64,000 nt of DNA from Notospermus geniculatus (taxonomy: Eukaryota > Nemertea > Pilidiophora > Heteronemertea > Lineidae). Position 1 is the stretch's first letter, and every line of letters starts with the position of its first letter. The stretch lies in contig NMRB01002867.1 of the NCBI GenBank assembly GCA_002633025.1, positions 1-64,000 on the forward strand, given 5' to 3'. Under the pieces are notes generated by a model. It was given only the letters and a program-made list of their open reading frames with translations, was not told where the DNA came from and did no database searches. A program made the translations under genes and the position numbers. This document shows, piece by piece, positions 1 to 12,000 of this stretch.

Positions 1-115
1 TCAGAGGAGACGCTGAATGGTTCCTCCAATGGAGTGGATGTCTTCATCCCGGATCCACCACCATGATGTACCGGTAGGCCTATTACTGTTTTCACAAGAA
101 GATCAGACGACTCAC

Positions 116-3100
116 CATCATGGAAATGTTCCGCTGTTTTCTTCCTCAGTTCGTCGACAGTCTCCTCCTCCTCGGCCCACTCCAACACGAGACGACGACC
201 GTACAAGTGAGTGCTGTGACATAAAGCATTGAATGCTCGCTGTAATGAAGGAGGAATGACACTATTAGAGACATACTCAGAAAGAGACATCAGCACCAAA
301 ATACTGGTGTAAACTCAGATTATGGGCCTATCTGATCCCGACAGGATATAAATTCGCTTGTCTTAGAATGTAGGCCAAAGTGGTTCACATTTGACAAGAT
401 CAACATAGGCCAGGCCTGTTACAGATGATAGGCCTAAGGGTTCCCATCTGACAGGGCCTAAAGTAGGCCTATCAGAGGTGACAGGATTACCATACATGTC
501 CCACCTGAAGGGACCTCGCGTATCAGAAATCATAGGCCTACCATATGATAGGTCTACCCACCTGACAGGACTGAGGCATATCATAAGATGATAGGCCTAA
601 CATTTGTGGTCTTCACCTTACCAGACTTAAGTAGGCCTACCAGAGATGATGGGACTACTATATGCATAGGCCTGATACGATATGGGCCTGTGGTCAGAAA
701 AACATGCATATTTTCAGTCTATTCAGACACCTTTTATTGAAACACCCTTTTCAATACACTCTTGACAAACAACACTGCCATGCCATCTTATGACCAATGC
801 AGGAACTAAAGTTTAATTCTCACAACAAGCAATAACAACACCAACACAATGACAAATAAAATGGTAAATCACAATATGACAAAGACAACAACATGAATAG
901 AATATTACATTAGCCAGAATGAGATAATCAGCAAAGATTATCAGTAATAATTAAAGGAATGAATTACTGTCAAATTAATCAAAAACTTGTCTAGTCTGGA
1001 GTGGACCAGACCAAAACTAAGGACAGGCAAATAACCTCAGAAGATTACACTTGTTTTTAAAACAATTCATGCACAGAGAGAAGTCAGAAAATATTTCTAT
1101 ATCTCACCTTTGCATCTTGTTTTGTTAGGAAGTCAACAAAACCAAAACCTCGATGTGAACCTGTCCCACTCAGTTTCTTGGGCAGACGGACTGACTTGAT
1201 CTCACCAAATACCCTGAAATAACAAGAGAAGCAAGTGAGTGAGATAGGAAAAACAAAGTTGCACAGGGTGCAGCTCAGAATACACACACCGTACAGACAG
1301 GTTCAAACTCAACACAAGGGTTTTCACTGCAGGTTTGGTGCAGTGTGTCTTCTGACTGTGAGGTGTAAGCTCCAATGTCAGACTACAGCAAGTGAAGCCT
1401 CTGCTTGGTCAAACCAGCCAGCTCATACACACAAGGCCCACACCCAACATTCATACAGGCCATGAATGGTTGAATAGAAAACCCGATCATAAACTGAACA
1501 GGGCCCACACCCAACAGTCATCGGATCCCAAGCTGCCCAATGGGTCATGACACACAAATAGAAATGTGCCAGTCCCAAGGAAATGTGACATTCACCCAAG
1601 CAGACATCAACATACAACACATGACACACACAAGTCAACCATTAGCAGGTCCATACAAAAGAATCAATCAATTAAAACTTGATCCCCTTAAACCCTTTAT
1701 ACCTGAAAGAAGGGCACCAGGGGCCGTATGCATAAAACATCTTAAGTGTAAGATTTCCCTTATCTTTTGTTTGGAACAATAGTTTATGGGAAATTTTGCA
1801 CTTAAGATGTTTTATGCATACGGGCCCAGTAGACCTTCCCAGTTTAACCCTCACAGCGTTTGACATTGACAATACCACACAGGACCTTATGGAATGCACA
1901 ATGGGCTGTCTCTGCCAGGGAGAGGGTATACAGGGTGAGCCAAAGAAAGTGTTCCTCGAACAATAGGGAAACAATAGAAATGCTATTTTTCGAGGGACAC
2001 TTTCTCTGACCCACCCTGTAGTGTTCCCAATCCTCTACATGAATCATGATGACATAGATGTTGAGCTTACTTGAAAAGCTGTTGTATTTCTTTGATCTTT
2101 GCCTCAAAGGGAATATTCCTGATGAGAATCTTTGTCGACTTCTGTGTCTTCTTCGAGGCCTCTTTCCGTTTTGTTGTTGCTGTTGGTCTGAAATAAACAA
2201 GCCATGAATCACGATGTTTTGAAAAGACCATGGACTGGTAGATCTTTCTGACAATCTGGCTCTGNTCTGTCTGTTAGAGACTTTAAGTTCCAGGGTATGC
2301 CCATCGAGTTCTGTATGTTGGAGTTCCTTCAATGCCTTCGTCGCTGTTGCATGAGTCTTGAACTGAATGAAGCCATATCCCATCGATAACATCTGACCTG
2401 GGTTCTTCATGTCTTTCTTCCTCGCGATGGAGGCAGAATGGATCGGGCCACATTTGGCAAATTTCTGAAAATGGAAACAAGGAGTTCACAGATCCTCAAG
2501 AACCATGATTCAATGTCAGTGAAATGGCAACCGGAGAAAGATGACATTGAGCCTACCTCTTGTAAATCATGATCCGTCGTGTCAAAGTTGATATTTTTAA
2601 CAAAAATTGTCGAATCAGGTTCTGGTTCCTCATCATCATCACTTGATGATCCAGCATCTTTCTCTTTCTCCTGTTTCTCACTGCTCTCTGCCTCATCTGT
2701 CTCCATGGCAACGGGATGTGGTTTGTCAAACACCTGATCTGGAGCCCACTCCAGGTAGAGTGGGACGTGCTGAAACTGGGAAATTAGGACAAAATAAGCT
2801 GAGATTATGAGAATGAATCTCTCCCAAATGGGAAGACAAGTCTTCCAGAAAGTCTCAAACAAACCCTGGCTTGATATCCGACTTACCTTTGTATATGCTA
2901 AACTTCTAAAAGCAGTTTTTGCCTCTGTAACCTCTGTGAACTCTACAATAGCAGTGACCCCTGATGGTGGTAGAATAACCCGCCCCAACGTGCCGTGCTT
3001 GGCGAACACATCCTTTATCTCTGAGTCTTTTGTTCCAGCAGGTAAATTTTTGACTAGGATGACTGTTTTACTTCTCGGTCCACTGGCCTGACTGAATGAG

Positions 3101-6100
3101 TCTAATGAGACACCGTTATCAATGAGAAAGTCCCTCGTCTCCGAAACAATCTGTGTCTCCCCAAGCGCCATCCGTACACCCAAACTCTCTCGTGACTCCT
3201 GTAAATAGGAACATTTAGTGGTGGAACAACTGGTCATAAGGATAGAGGCGATGTATTGGGAGATAAGTCAAACAGCTGAAGAGAGTAATGTAGGGTGATC
3301 ATGATTTACTGCCATTCAAAGAATATGTTGGGGAAGAAGTAACAGAGATCTCCTGGAAGTCAAACAATAAACCACTCACAGCATCCAGAATATCACTCTT
3401 TGACTTGCCATATTTCTCAGCCATCACGTCCGCGACCGCATTAGCACCAAGAAACAGAGTGTTCCAGTTGTGAGAACTGAAAATAACACATGGAACAAGA
3501 TATCACAGGAGACAGAGCAATTTGAAATCATCTTCTAGTGGGAGAAATGTCAAACTCAAACCTTATGAATACGTACCTTCCAGCGAGAGCCTTCTTCTCT
3601 GCAGCACGTTTCTTTTTAAAACTATCCGTCTCTGAAAAAGGAGAAGATTATCTTCGATCAGAGAAGACTGCCTCAACTCTCTCATCTTCATTCCCTCACA
3701 GACACAGGTAAGAGAGCTAGTGTAGTGGAGATATGATATACCATGACAACCAGTGGACAGGCTTCGAGAATCTAGCGACAACAACAAAAGCTGTGGAATT
3801 GAGTCAACCTTACCTTCCACTACTGGCTTCTCTTCTTTTGTCTTTGCTGGTAGAATATGTAACAACCGGCCCTGAAATACAAGGTCAAAAGGTCACAGAT
3901 CAAAAGCCATGTCCTGCTTGCCTAGAACCCAAGACGATGTCGATGACCTTGACATGTGAGAGGTGAATGTGAACATCACTGTGTCACTCACCATACCATA
4001 CCATAACAGTGACTCTCAAAGTGCTCATCAATCCAATCATCGAACAGTGATGATTTTACCTGGAATATCGTCCCATCGAGTTCCATAAAGGCCTTCACAG
4101 CATGTTCTGGCATCATGAACGTGACGAATGCAAATCCTTTGATTTTCTTCGTAAACCGATCAATGGGTAGATTCACGTCCGTAACGGGCCCTGGAATGGG
4201 GTAAGTAGATGGTGGACAACATGGAATGGGGTAAACAGATGTTGGACATCATGGAATGGGATAGACAGATGGTGGACATCATGGAATGGGGTAAACAGAG
4301 AAGTTGGAAGTCAGTGAACCATACCACTCAGGAGGCCTAAATCAGACTCAGCCTGGTGGCAGACAACTTGTTCTTACCATACTTTCCAAATAAGTCTTCA
4401 AGGTCCTGGTCCTTACAGATGTAGGCAAGATTTCTAACAAAGAGTCGTCCGGACTGGAAGAGGACACAAAATAGATCAGTTCACTAACTACACGGACTGG
4501 AAGAGGACACAAAATAGATCAGTTCACTAACTACATGTAAACACTCAAGGTAGAAACACTGGACACACCAGGTGCATCACGAGCAGAATTTCAAGTTCCA
4601 CATACCTCTGCTATGGTCTCATCATCATTGTCCTCTGGTTCATCTGTCTTCTGTTTCAAAAGCTGAAATACAACAAAAATAGAACTTCAATCATCAGTGT
4701 AGTCACTCTGATCCACAAGAGCAAGCTTACAAACGTGCAAGATCCTGATATATAGACAGCCGTTAGGCCTCACCACCATAGACAATAAATGAGACACTCA
4801 CCTTAACTTCCCATGGTTTCATCTGCTTCCCCTTAGCCCCCTCCACCACTTCTCCCTCAACCTTCTTCAAGAAGACCTTCTTGGTCCCTATAAAACTCTT
4901 GTTCCTTCTCAAAGCCTGTTCCAAGTCACTCTCATTCACAAAGTCAGCGTATGCGATACCGATGGGTCTCTTGGCTGCATTCAAGGGAAGCTGGATGTTT
5001 TTGACATTAATACCTTGGAAAAACTCCTTGATTTGTTTCTAGAATATAAAAGAAAATGGACATGATTCGTCGAGCAGCTACTCAGGAAGTTACCACTTCA
5101 TTAACACGAAGGACGGGCTTGAACCAGTGTAGTGACATAGGAAGCGAGTTCGAACAAGCTGACAGGCAAATGTAAAATCTGGGTCCAACACACTACAGTA
5201 CAGCATACCGGTAGTTGCAATACATGTATATCTCCCATAACACACTTTCCAGGTTTCCACTGATCTAGTGTATGGCGTTTTTTTCAACATACCTCCTTGA
5301 TATTTGGTGGCAATCCTTTCAGTTTGACCTTGAACTTCACTTCTGGTTCAGGCACACTTTCTGACTCATCTTCATCCTTCTTTGTCTCTGTATCCTCATC
5401 ATCATCATCATCATCATCCTCATCTGATGAACTTTCACTATCTGATGAATCCTCCAACAGGACCTGACTATTTTGGCTCACTTTAGATTTCAGGTACTGA
5501 AGAGAGAATGATACAGAACGGCTTATGGATCGATTAGGAATATTGTACTACAGTCGGACTGAAACCAGACAAGGATGTCACTGGTCATTACACAACACTC
5601 AACAGGCTGTGGGAGCAGCCCACAAGAGTTTGATCTCAAGGCACAGAAGTGTGATGTCATCCAGGGAATGGAGCAGGATACAGTCAACTCCGCAGCCAGC
5701 CGCTGAAGTTGTGCCAAGGGGTATACTCACATCAAGATCAGACACATCCTTCTTTGAAGCCACATCATCCTTGCTCTTTCCTGAAATCAATGAGGTACGT
5801 TTGTCAAAAGTGTCTTTACTCAGACGCATGGTATTGACTTCAGATAGGAACAATATCATCCTGGTGACCTCAGCATACCTTTGACTTCAACTCTCTTCTT
5901 CTTCACTTCCTCTCCATCAGACTCAGAGTCCCCAGATCCGTCAGACTCCTCAACATCCGACTCCTTCTTCTCCTGCTTTCTGCTCGTCCCAGGTTCAGGT
6001 TCGGCCACCTCCTCATTCTTCCCAACAGCCATGTCATTGCTCCATAAAGCTTTGGTCATCCTGTTCTGGTGGACATCAAGGAAGTCGTGGAATTCAGCAT

Positions 6101-8070
6101 CATCCTTTAACTGAAGTGGTCAAACAAGAAACAGTTTCATGGTTTTAAATATACCGTAACCGAGAGAAGCATGTCAATCTAATACCGAGTCTTAAACACC
6201 ATGAACAGATAGGGAAGCCAAAGGACAGACACTGGCAGCCTCCATCAGAGAAAATCTTACATTGCCATACATTTCTTCAATCTTCTTCTCTCTAGCTTTC
6301 TTCTTCTTCTCCTTTTTATCCTGAAAGAAGGCAAAGTCACAATTCATAAAGTCACTTCCCATCAGTACACTGAGATAAGGTTTATACTGCTTCTGCAATA
6401 AGGAGAAGCTCAAGATCATCATTAACCAAATAAGTCAGCTTTATCAAGGACCACATCCACATGCCATGATATAACTTCATACCATTTTCGTTTCTTCTTT
6501 TTTCTGTGGCTCATCCTGCTTATCAGTTTTTTTAGATTCCAGCTTCTCCATGAGGCGTTTATGGGCAGACGTCCCTTCGGCATATTTACTCCAGGCTCGA
6601 GGTTTGTTGGAATCATGAAGATTACGACAAAGTTCAACCTGAAACAGTGACAAATTCTTACATTCAACACTTCAGTGAAAAACATCATTACATGTAGATC
6701 TCTGTGAATCTGTTAACCCTGCTATGAAAGATGGAAACTTTGTAAGAATTCCTCGCCAAGACTTGCAAGAGCATAGGCTGCACAGCTCAGGAATACAGAA
6801 CTACAATTGGGTATGTGTTCTCACCTGAACTTTGGATGACTCAATGAAGGTATTGTTATATTTATCAATGGCTTTGACGGCATCACCCTCTGTACCGAAG
6901 CCAATGAAGGCAAACTTGCGGAAGACGCCATCCTTGGTGTACTTCAAGCTCAGGTCTGTGATATGTCCAACTGACGAGAACAGATTATTCAACTTTTCCT
7001 CTTTAATCTGAAAAAAAATAGGATATATAGGGGCCCTATCTATACTATAAAAGAGTAGGCCGATTTTTTGAGGAAAGTAAACGCGAAAACTACCGCCCGA
7101 AGGCCGCGACACTTGGTACCAACGGGAAGCTTGCGTTTCGGACAAGGTTTCTGGCGCCTTAGACGTTGAAAAAGTTTTGCGAAAGTGGTACTTTTAAGCG
7201 TTTTTTGTTCGTTGCCGTGGTTTCCCTTCCGTGCCTATGACGTCATTCCACGGTGTCCACAGTGACGTCAGCAAACAGTGACGTACGTAGGCCTACCTCA
7301 CCGGTGATTGGCGCGCTGANCAGATCAAGGGGGAGGATGTACCATGAAGTATCTGAGTGTAGGCAAGGCCTACGTCGTTGCACTTCCAAAGGAATTGGCC
7401 CATACGTCACTTCGAACACCAAAATGAATCTAATTACAATTCAAATTCGTCTTATAATTCATCGCACGAGGAATGCGCACGGAAAATGAACTTAGAATTT
7501 TTCACAAAAAAGAAAAAAAAAAGAAAAACACACACGTAAAAGAAGTGCAACCGCGAGGGATCGAACCCGGCGCACCGGATTCACGGCCCCACGCTGTACT
7601 ATACAAGCCAGCGGGCCAGCTGGTCTAGTGTGGAAAATTCTATCATCCCAACAATCAGTGCTGGAAATAATATCCTGCCCAAATAATACTGACACGATCA
7701 AATCCTGACCCCCTTCCCCAAACGATGTCTGGAAGATAAATCGCGCCTAAAGATGCCGCCATTGTTTTAAATCATACATGTAGTTCATTGTTTTGCGTCA
7801 GGCCTATTAGGGAAATGCAAGTTGCTGCGCATGTGCACAAACTATGCCGTACCCCTAGCCAATGGGTTTATGAGTACGGCTGCCGTACCTGTAGACAGTT
7901 CGTTCACACAAACCCAAGCCATACTCAGCTCAGCCAATGCACTGCGCACGTGCATCCATCATGCGTGCATTTTGCATGGGTTTTGTACACGGCCAATGGA
8001 AACTGGAAATTTCAGGCAAACTGTTTATCATTACCCTGTTAGGAAGGTTCTTCACTACTATTCTCGACAT
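116..8070 (-). CDS. RBM19: RNA-binding protein 19 (Mrd1 homologue), six RRMs
   Basis: This is the nucleolar RNA-binding protein that, in yeast (Mrd1) and vertebrates, guides early cleavages and folding of pre-18S rRNA. Placed exons in gene order: 8035-8070, 6825-7007, 6483-6638, 6261-6320, 5879-6110, 5731-5780, 5293-5496, 4802-5038, 4606-4662, 4378-4453, 4060-4190, 3814-3871, 3577-3631, 3380-3476, 2887-3198, 2557-2775, 2253-2464, 2071-2187, 1108-1213, 116-239. Phases agree throughout and give about 907 codons (human protein about 960). The start reads MSRIVVKNLPN, matching the family N-terminus. RRMs lie near residues 1-78, 293-375, 406-482, 587-662, 703-782 and 809-888. RNP-type motifs include KFAFIGF, GRLFVRNLAY, VILVKNLP, STIFVKNINF, KILIRNIPF and HRGFGFVDF. 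Acidic and lysine-rich linkers sit between RRM1 and RRM2. The donor of exon 17 (2253) is weak, chosen by phase, and near an N at 2265. After the donor at 115 the last exon is unresolved; an acceptor at 13-15 is possible, so the C-terminal few dozen residues are missing. Confidence 0.95.
240..1107. repeat. RBM19 intron rich in TAGGCCT words
   Basis: This is the 868-bp intron between the last two placed RBM19 exons. From about 310 to 690 it holds roughly a dozen copies of a TAGGCCT or ATAGGCCTA word. They sit in a degenerate direct-repeat context with phrases such as GATAGGCCTA and CTGACAGG, spaced at irregular tens of bases. The remainder, about 700-1080, is A-rich unique sequence in which I see no feature. 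The same word is scattered through the whole window, so it looks like a genome-wide motif that is locally amplified here. Confidence 0.6.
1718..1829. mobile_element. Foldback MITE, GGGCCGTATGCATAAAA termini
   Basis: A short element in an RBM19 intron has near-perfect terminal inverted repeats of about 28 bp. The left arm reads GGGCCGTATGCATAAAACAT and continues through CTTAAGTG. The right arm is its reverse complement, ending ATGCATACGGGCCC. The loop is about 55 bp and has no coding capacity. This matches the layout of a non-autonomous DNA transposon. The target-site duplication is not clear, so the superfamily is not assigned. Confidence 0.75.
1929..2020. mobile_element. Mariner-like MITE with TA target site
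   Basis: This foldback element lies 100 bp from the previous one. It starts ACAGGGTGAGCCAAAGAAAG and ends with the inverted partner CTTTCTCTGACCCACCCTGT. The arms are about 30 bp with a few mismatches and are flanked by TA on both sides (1929-1930 and 2019-2020). TA flanks and a short stem-loop body fit a Tc1/mariner-type MITE. It encodes nothing. Confidence 0.65.
4191..4302. repeat. 30-bp minisatellite abutting RBM19 exon 11 acceptor
   Basis: There are about 3.7 copies of a 30-bp unit containing GGAATGGGGTAAACAGATG, with starts near 4191, 4221, 4251 and 4281. The first unit contains the AG acceptor of RBM19 exon 11: the exon ends at 4190 and the acceptor triplet is at 4191-4193. The polypyrimidine end of the intron is therefore itself part of the repeat. 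In the other copies the AG is replaced (ATGG instead of CTGG on the plus strand), so they are not usable acceptors. Confidence 0.8.
4451..4535. repeat. 43-bp tandem duplication copying RBM19 exon 10 acceptor
   Basis: Two perfect 42-bp copies (4451-4492 and 4494-4535) are separated by one base. The first contains the true acceptor of RBM19 exon 10 (exon starts at 4453). The second carries an identical acceptor 43 bp further into the intron. Splicing to the outer copy would add 43 nt and read a stop codon at once (TCC GTG TAG), so it would be non-productive. Confidence 0.85.
7238..7286. promoter_or_regulatory. Cluster of CRE-like palindromes in RBM19 intron 1
   Basis: Perfect TGACGTCA octamers (the CREB/ATF consensus) occur at 7238-7245 and 7263-7270, with a TGACGTAC half-match just after. 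Two perfect copies within 35 bp near the 5' end of a housekeeping gene suggest an intronic enhancer or a secondary promoter. This rests only on motif spacing and position. Confidence 0.35.
7500..7626 (-). repeat. tRNA-derived SINE head in RBM19 intron 1
   Basis: On the minus strand there is a B-box GGTTCGATCCC (plus-strand 7557-7567) and an A-box-like TGGCCCGCTGG about 50 bp upstream (7608-7618). A T-rich tract follows downstream, which could act as a Pol III terminator. The T-arm does not pair as in an intact tRNA, so this is a tRNA-derived repeat rather than a functional tRNA gene. Confidence 0.45.
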
Positions 8071-9096
8071 TTTATTATTGTCTTTGAAATAAATTAGGGT
8101 TAGGGACACAGATATTGTCGGATTAAGACGAGAAATTTCCACGTGCAAAATAAGTGAGACATGGGCGCAGACATATTGTAAGACCGTGACGGACGTAGCA
8201 TCGTTAGCTGATTGGTCAAAAAGATAATAAATCATTTCTTCACTTTTTTAATCTACATTCCAAAAATGTAACTTTGTGATAATTAAAAGTCTCTGATTTT
8301 TCTAAATTTTATGTATGTCATTGTTTTCTTGGACAATTTTTCTGGGTATGATTTCCTGATCAAAACAGTGCGGGATCAGTGTGTCAACTTTTTTGTCTCA
8401 AAATCATATTTTCTCCCAAAATAAAGACAGAAATCAAGGCACAGTTGCGGCAAAATGTTGCCAGTCAACCAGAAAGGTAATGAATACATTATGAGGATCA
8501 AAATAAACCCCAATATCAAGGTGGTTTCCTCCCCAATATTCAGTAAACACGGCTCTTTGTAAGAGAAATTTACATGGGCTTCCTTTCATGTCTAGGCTAT
8601 CTATCCATTCCATGCATTCAGCAGGCAGCCCCGGCCCCAGACTCACTCAGGCATGTCCGGGCTTTTCCAATTTCATGGACCCCAAACATGCCCAAAACGA
8701 GGAGCTCAGTGCCTGCACTTAGAAACCCACATGGTCCTTCTATAGAAGCTGGCGCAAGATGTGTTTGGTTCAGAATAATCCTACATTGTGGCGTCTGTTT
8801 GTCGTCCTAAACCTTTCCACGATGGAAGTAGGCTAGGCCTGCTCACCGTATATCTACTTTATGATGAGTGCAGAACAATCTTATAGGCCTAGTTTTACTT
8901 CATTCTCTGTCTGTGGTTTAATTGATAATCATACTTTGGGGGTATGGCGTCATCTGTCCCATTCTCCACCCCTGTCCTTGGCTTAGTTTGGGCAACTGTT
9001 CATTGGCATCGGACTTTCCCTTCCTTGTGTCAGTTCGCTGAAATGAGGCCTCCCCCTCATCCTTTGTTTTGTATTTCAGATGCAATCTTCAGCAAG
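8071..9096. promoter_or_regulatory. Head-to-head intergenic region, RBM19 / UBE3B
   Basis: About 1 kb separates the start codons of two divergently transcribed, broadly expressed genes, so it must hold both core promoters and 5' UTRs. I see no convincing TATA box. A TTAGGG doublet occurs near 8095-8105. A pyrimidine-rich AG (9077-9079) lies 17 bases before the UBE3B start and could be an acceptor for an upstream non-coding exon. If so, that exon would begin with an out-of-frame ATG at 9080 that opens a nine-codon uORF over the true start. No protein-coding ORF in this stretch is recognisable. Confidence 0.55.
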
Positions 9097-12000
9097 ATGG
9101 ACAACATGAAGAAAGACAAATTCCTGGACAAGGCCAAGGCAATGAGGGAAGAGAGGGCACACAAAGTACAGATTGAGAATGCTGTCCTCAATATTCAGGT
9201 AGGGACCGGAGGGAGGATTTCCTGAAATCTTCAACATTTACGAGATAGGCATTCCAGAATGAAGATCGCAAATTAGTTAATGCATTCAAACCTGACTGCA
9301 GAATTAAGCATACATGTACATGTAAGTGGGGATATGTCACACCTTTTGTATGAAGATTCCTTTTTGCGTTCATTACAGAGATACACCAGAGGTTATCTTG
9401 TGAGAAAACACCTGGAGTCATCAATAAGGTAAGAGTTTCATCAATAAATATCAAATAAGAGACATTCAGATGAGCAAGCAAGGGGACTTCCCCACTTTGT
9501 TTGATACTGGTTGGAGGTCAGAACACCCTCTATGTGTAGGAAAGGGAAACCTCTTTTGACTCCCGGCTGGTTTTGAGAGGTGCTGCATTCTGTATGATGT
9601 TTTTTTAGGGAAGAAGTAGACAGGATGTTACAGATCCCAGCCAGCCCTGACACTGAATACAAACCAACGTTAGAATCTTCCCTTGTCTTCTATAAGACGA
9701 TAAGACATTTCCTGTTTGTGTTTGATGAGGCACAAGATACCAAGGTGAGAACCCCCGCTCTTCATTTTCACCATCACACCAACGGTATAGGTATTTTGAA
9801 ATGCTCTGCTCAGCTACAACCGTGGAGACTATTTTGTTGTTGCCAGGTATCTGTATCCAGGACCAGTGTGAATGACTTGTATCAACAGTCAGATGAAAAT
9901 TTCCCATGTCCCCAACTTGTTCTGTGCTGTTAAACTTGTTTTTTACCTTTCAGAGATTTGAGTATCTGTGCAGGTATCTCCTTATCAGCATGGACACTGA
10001 CATCATGAAAGTAGGTATCAGAATGATTTACCATTTACTTCTTTGTTTCCTGCTTCTTATAGTAGGCTTATCACAGGACAGCATGTGTCATCTCTTGCAG
10101 GCTTGGACCTAGCTTACCGGGTAGTTGTTCTTATGTGAATCTCAGGGAAGTAGATGCCCACAACCCATTACTCTCCCCAATATTTCACTGATTTTCTCTT
10201 TCAGAACAATTACTTGGCAGCAGCCCTGTCAAAGAATGATGTCTTAGTTTGGATCCAACAGCTGAAAGCTATTCTCTGGCAGTGTTGTCTCTTCCTGAAG
10301 AAACTAAGGGTGAGTGGTCTGATCGAACTTAGTCATCTAACTCCATTGTTCTGTTATATCAGATATGGACCATTAAGGCACCAATCAGTGGTATGAGACA
10401 GACACCAGTCTTGTTCATCTTGAATTTGTTTTGTTCAGAATGTGCCTTTATGACCCATTTCTCTTCTTACAGCCCGAGAATCCCAAAGATATGAAGATCA
10501 TCACCACCTACCTCCACATGATGATCAACTTTACGGCTACAACAAACTGGAAAATCCTCCGAGGAAAACCAGGTCAGGGGATTGATTGTGGCAGATAGAC
10601 TGATGTGGTGCTGATGGCTGTGGCTTGAATGAAGACAGTGGCACTGAGTAGAGAGCAAGTGGAGTGAAGGAAAACTGTTGAGAGGTTGAGTGGCCCTGGG
10701 TGGGACAGTTGTCAGACCAATTACCAGATTTAAGAACTAGCAGTACTAGGTGCCTTGTTATCATAACATTATAACTATTCTATCCCCTTCCAGGTGAAGC
10801 CCTCAGGCCTGGTATGAACCAGTTATGTTCTAATCTGATGAGACATCTGAATGCCAAGGGACTTTATCCAGTGCTGGAGGTGAGTGGAGGCTATAAGTGG
10901 GTTACACTGCAGCTGATCGTTCATTTAGATAATCATCCAAATCACTGACTGATGTTATTTTTCAGACACTGCTGAGCAAGGGCCTAGCCAGATCCAAACC
11001 CGTGTTCAAACATGCGACCCTCTCTGCCATCATCACCATCGCCCTTAGACCCCTGATCGTGGCCAACTATTCTGACAACCTCCTGACTGTGTTCCTCCTC
11101 CACATCCTCTCAGTGCCTGGAGTCATCTACCACATCTCAACCACGGCACAAGAGGTACGTTGGCAAACTTGTTGGTTTCGTACTTGAGAAAAGCGGGTCG
11201 GCCCCTCCCAGTTCCCATCATTTGGGCCTACTACCGGTAACTGTCAAATTGTCAGGGAAGCATGTTGGCGCAGTGGCAAGTGTGTGCGACTCACCATAAC
11301 TTTTGATTTCACTCCTTCAGTGCCTGGCCATCCTGATGACCCACAGACTCTTCAGGAAATGTATTGATCTGCTGGTGAATGAACAAAGTACTAAGATTAT
11401 CTTCAACACACTTGAAGGAAACTATGCATTATGTCTGCTGGGTAAGATGGGCTTTTACTTGTGTTGTCTCCCTATCATCTTAGGCACAGATCACTGTAGA
11501 GCAACAGTGGTCATTACTCATAGTCCACAACAACATTGCATGTTGTTCAAGATATGATGGGCCTGGTGACATTTACCCCTGTGGATTGGACAGGGAGTGA
11601 GATTCCTCCTCTGGAGACAGATTGATTCGATCAGAAAGATCAACTTCTCGTAACCTAACATCTTGATATACGAGACGTCTTAGTAGATTCACAAATGGTT
11701 TGGTGATGTATCTCATACTCTCTATTCATGATGCGTTTTCCTCCCTTTCCAGCCAATCTTATTCAGTTGGGTTACTGTGAACTTGAGGTAGGTGTATACT
11801 CGCCAGAAGAAACCATGTGGAGAGAGTCGACAGAGAACCGTTTGACTGATTTCAACCTCATGAATCAGTGCAAAATGAGAGGGATGTTTAGGCTTGTTTG
11901 CCTGGTACATCATCTACAGGCGCCTCACTAGAATATCTCGTACAAGTGACTTTATGTCAAAGTAGAAATGCTTTCCAACTTCAACCTTTTCTCTATCATT

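Larger units (their letters stand above)
7008..8034 (-). other. RBM19 intron 1
   Basis: This intron separates the 36-nt first coding exon from exon 2. It is CpG-richer than the neighbouring introns at about 7080-7300. It contains two TGACGTCA palindromes and a tRNA-like SINE head, described separately, plus a single N at 7320. No other coding signal is visible; the short ORFs here show no recognisable protein. Confidence 0.7.

Noticed and set aside
8944-9096. 51-residue N-terminal extension of UBE3B beginning MASSVPFSTPVLG.
   Set aside because: It has no similarity to the family N-terminus. The Met at 9097 matches the known start region and a pyrimidine-AG lies between.
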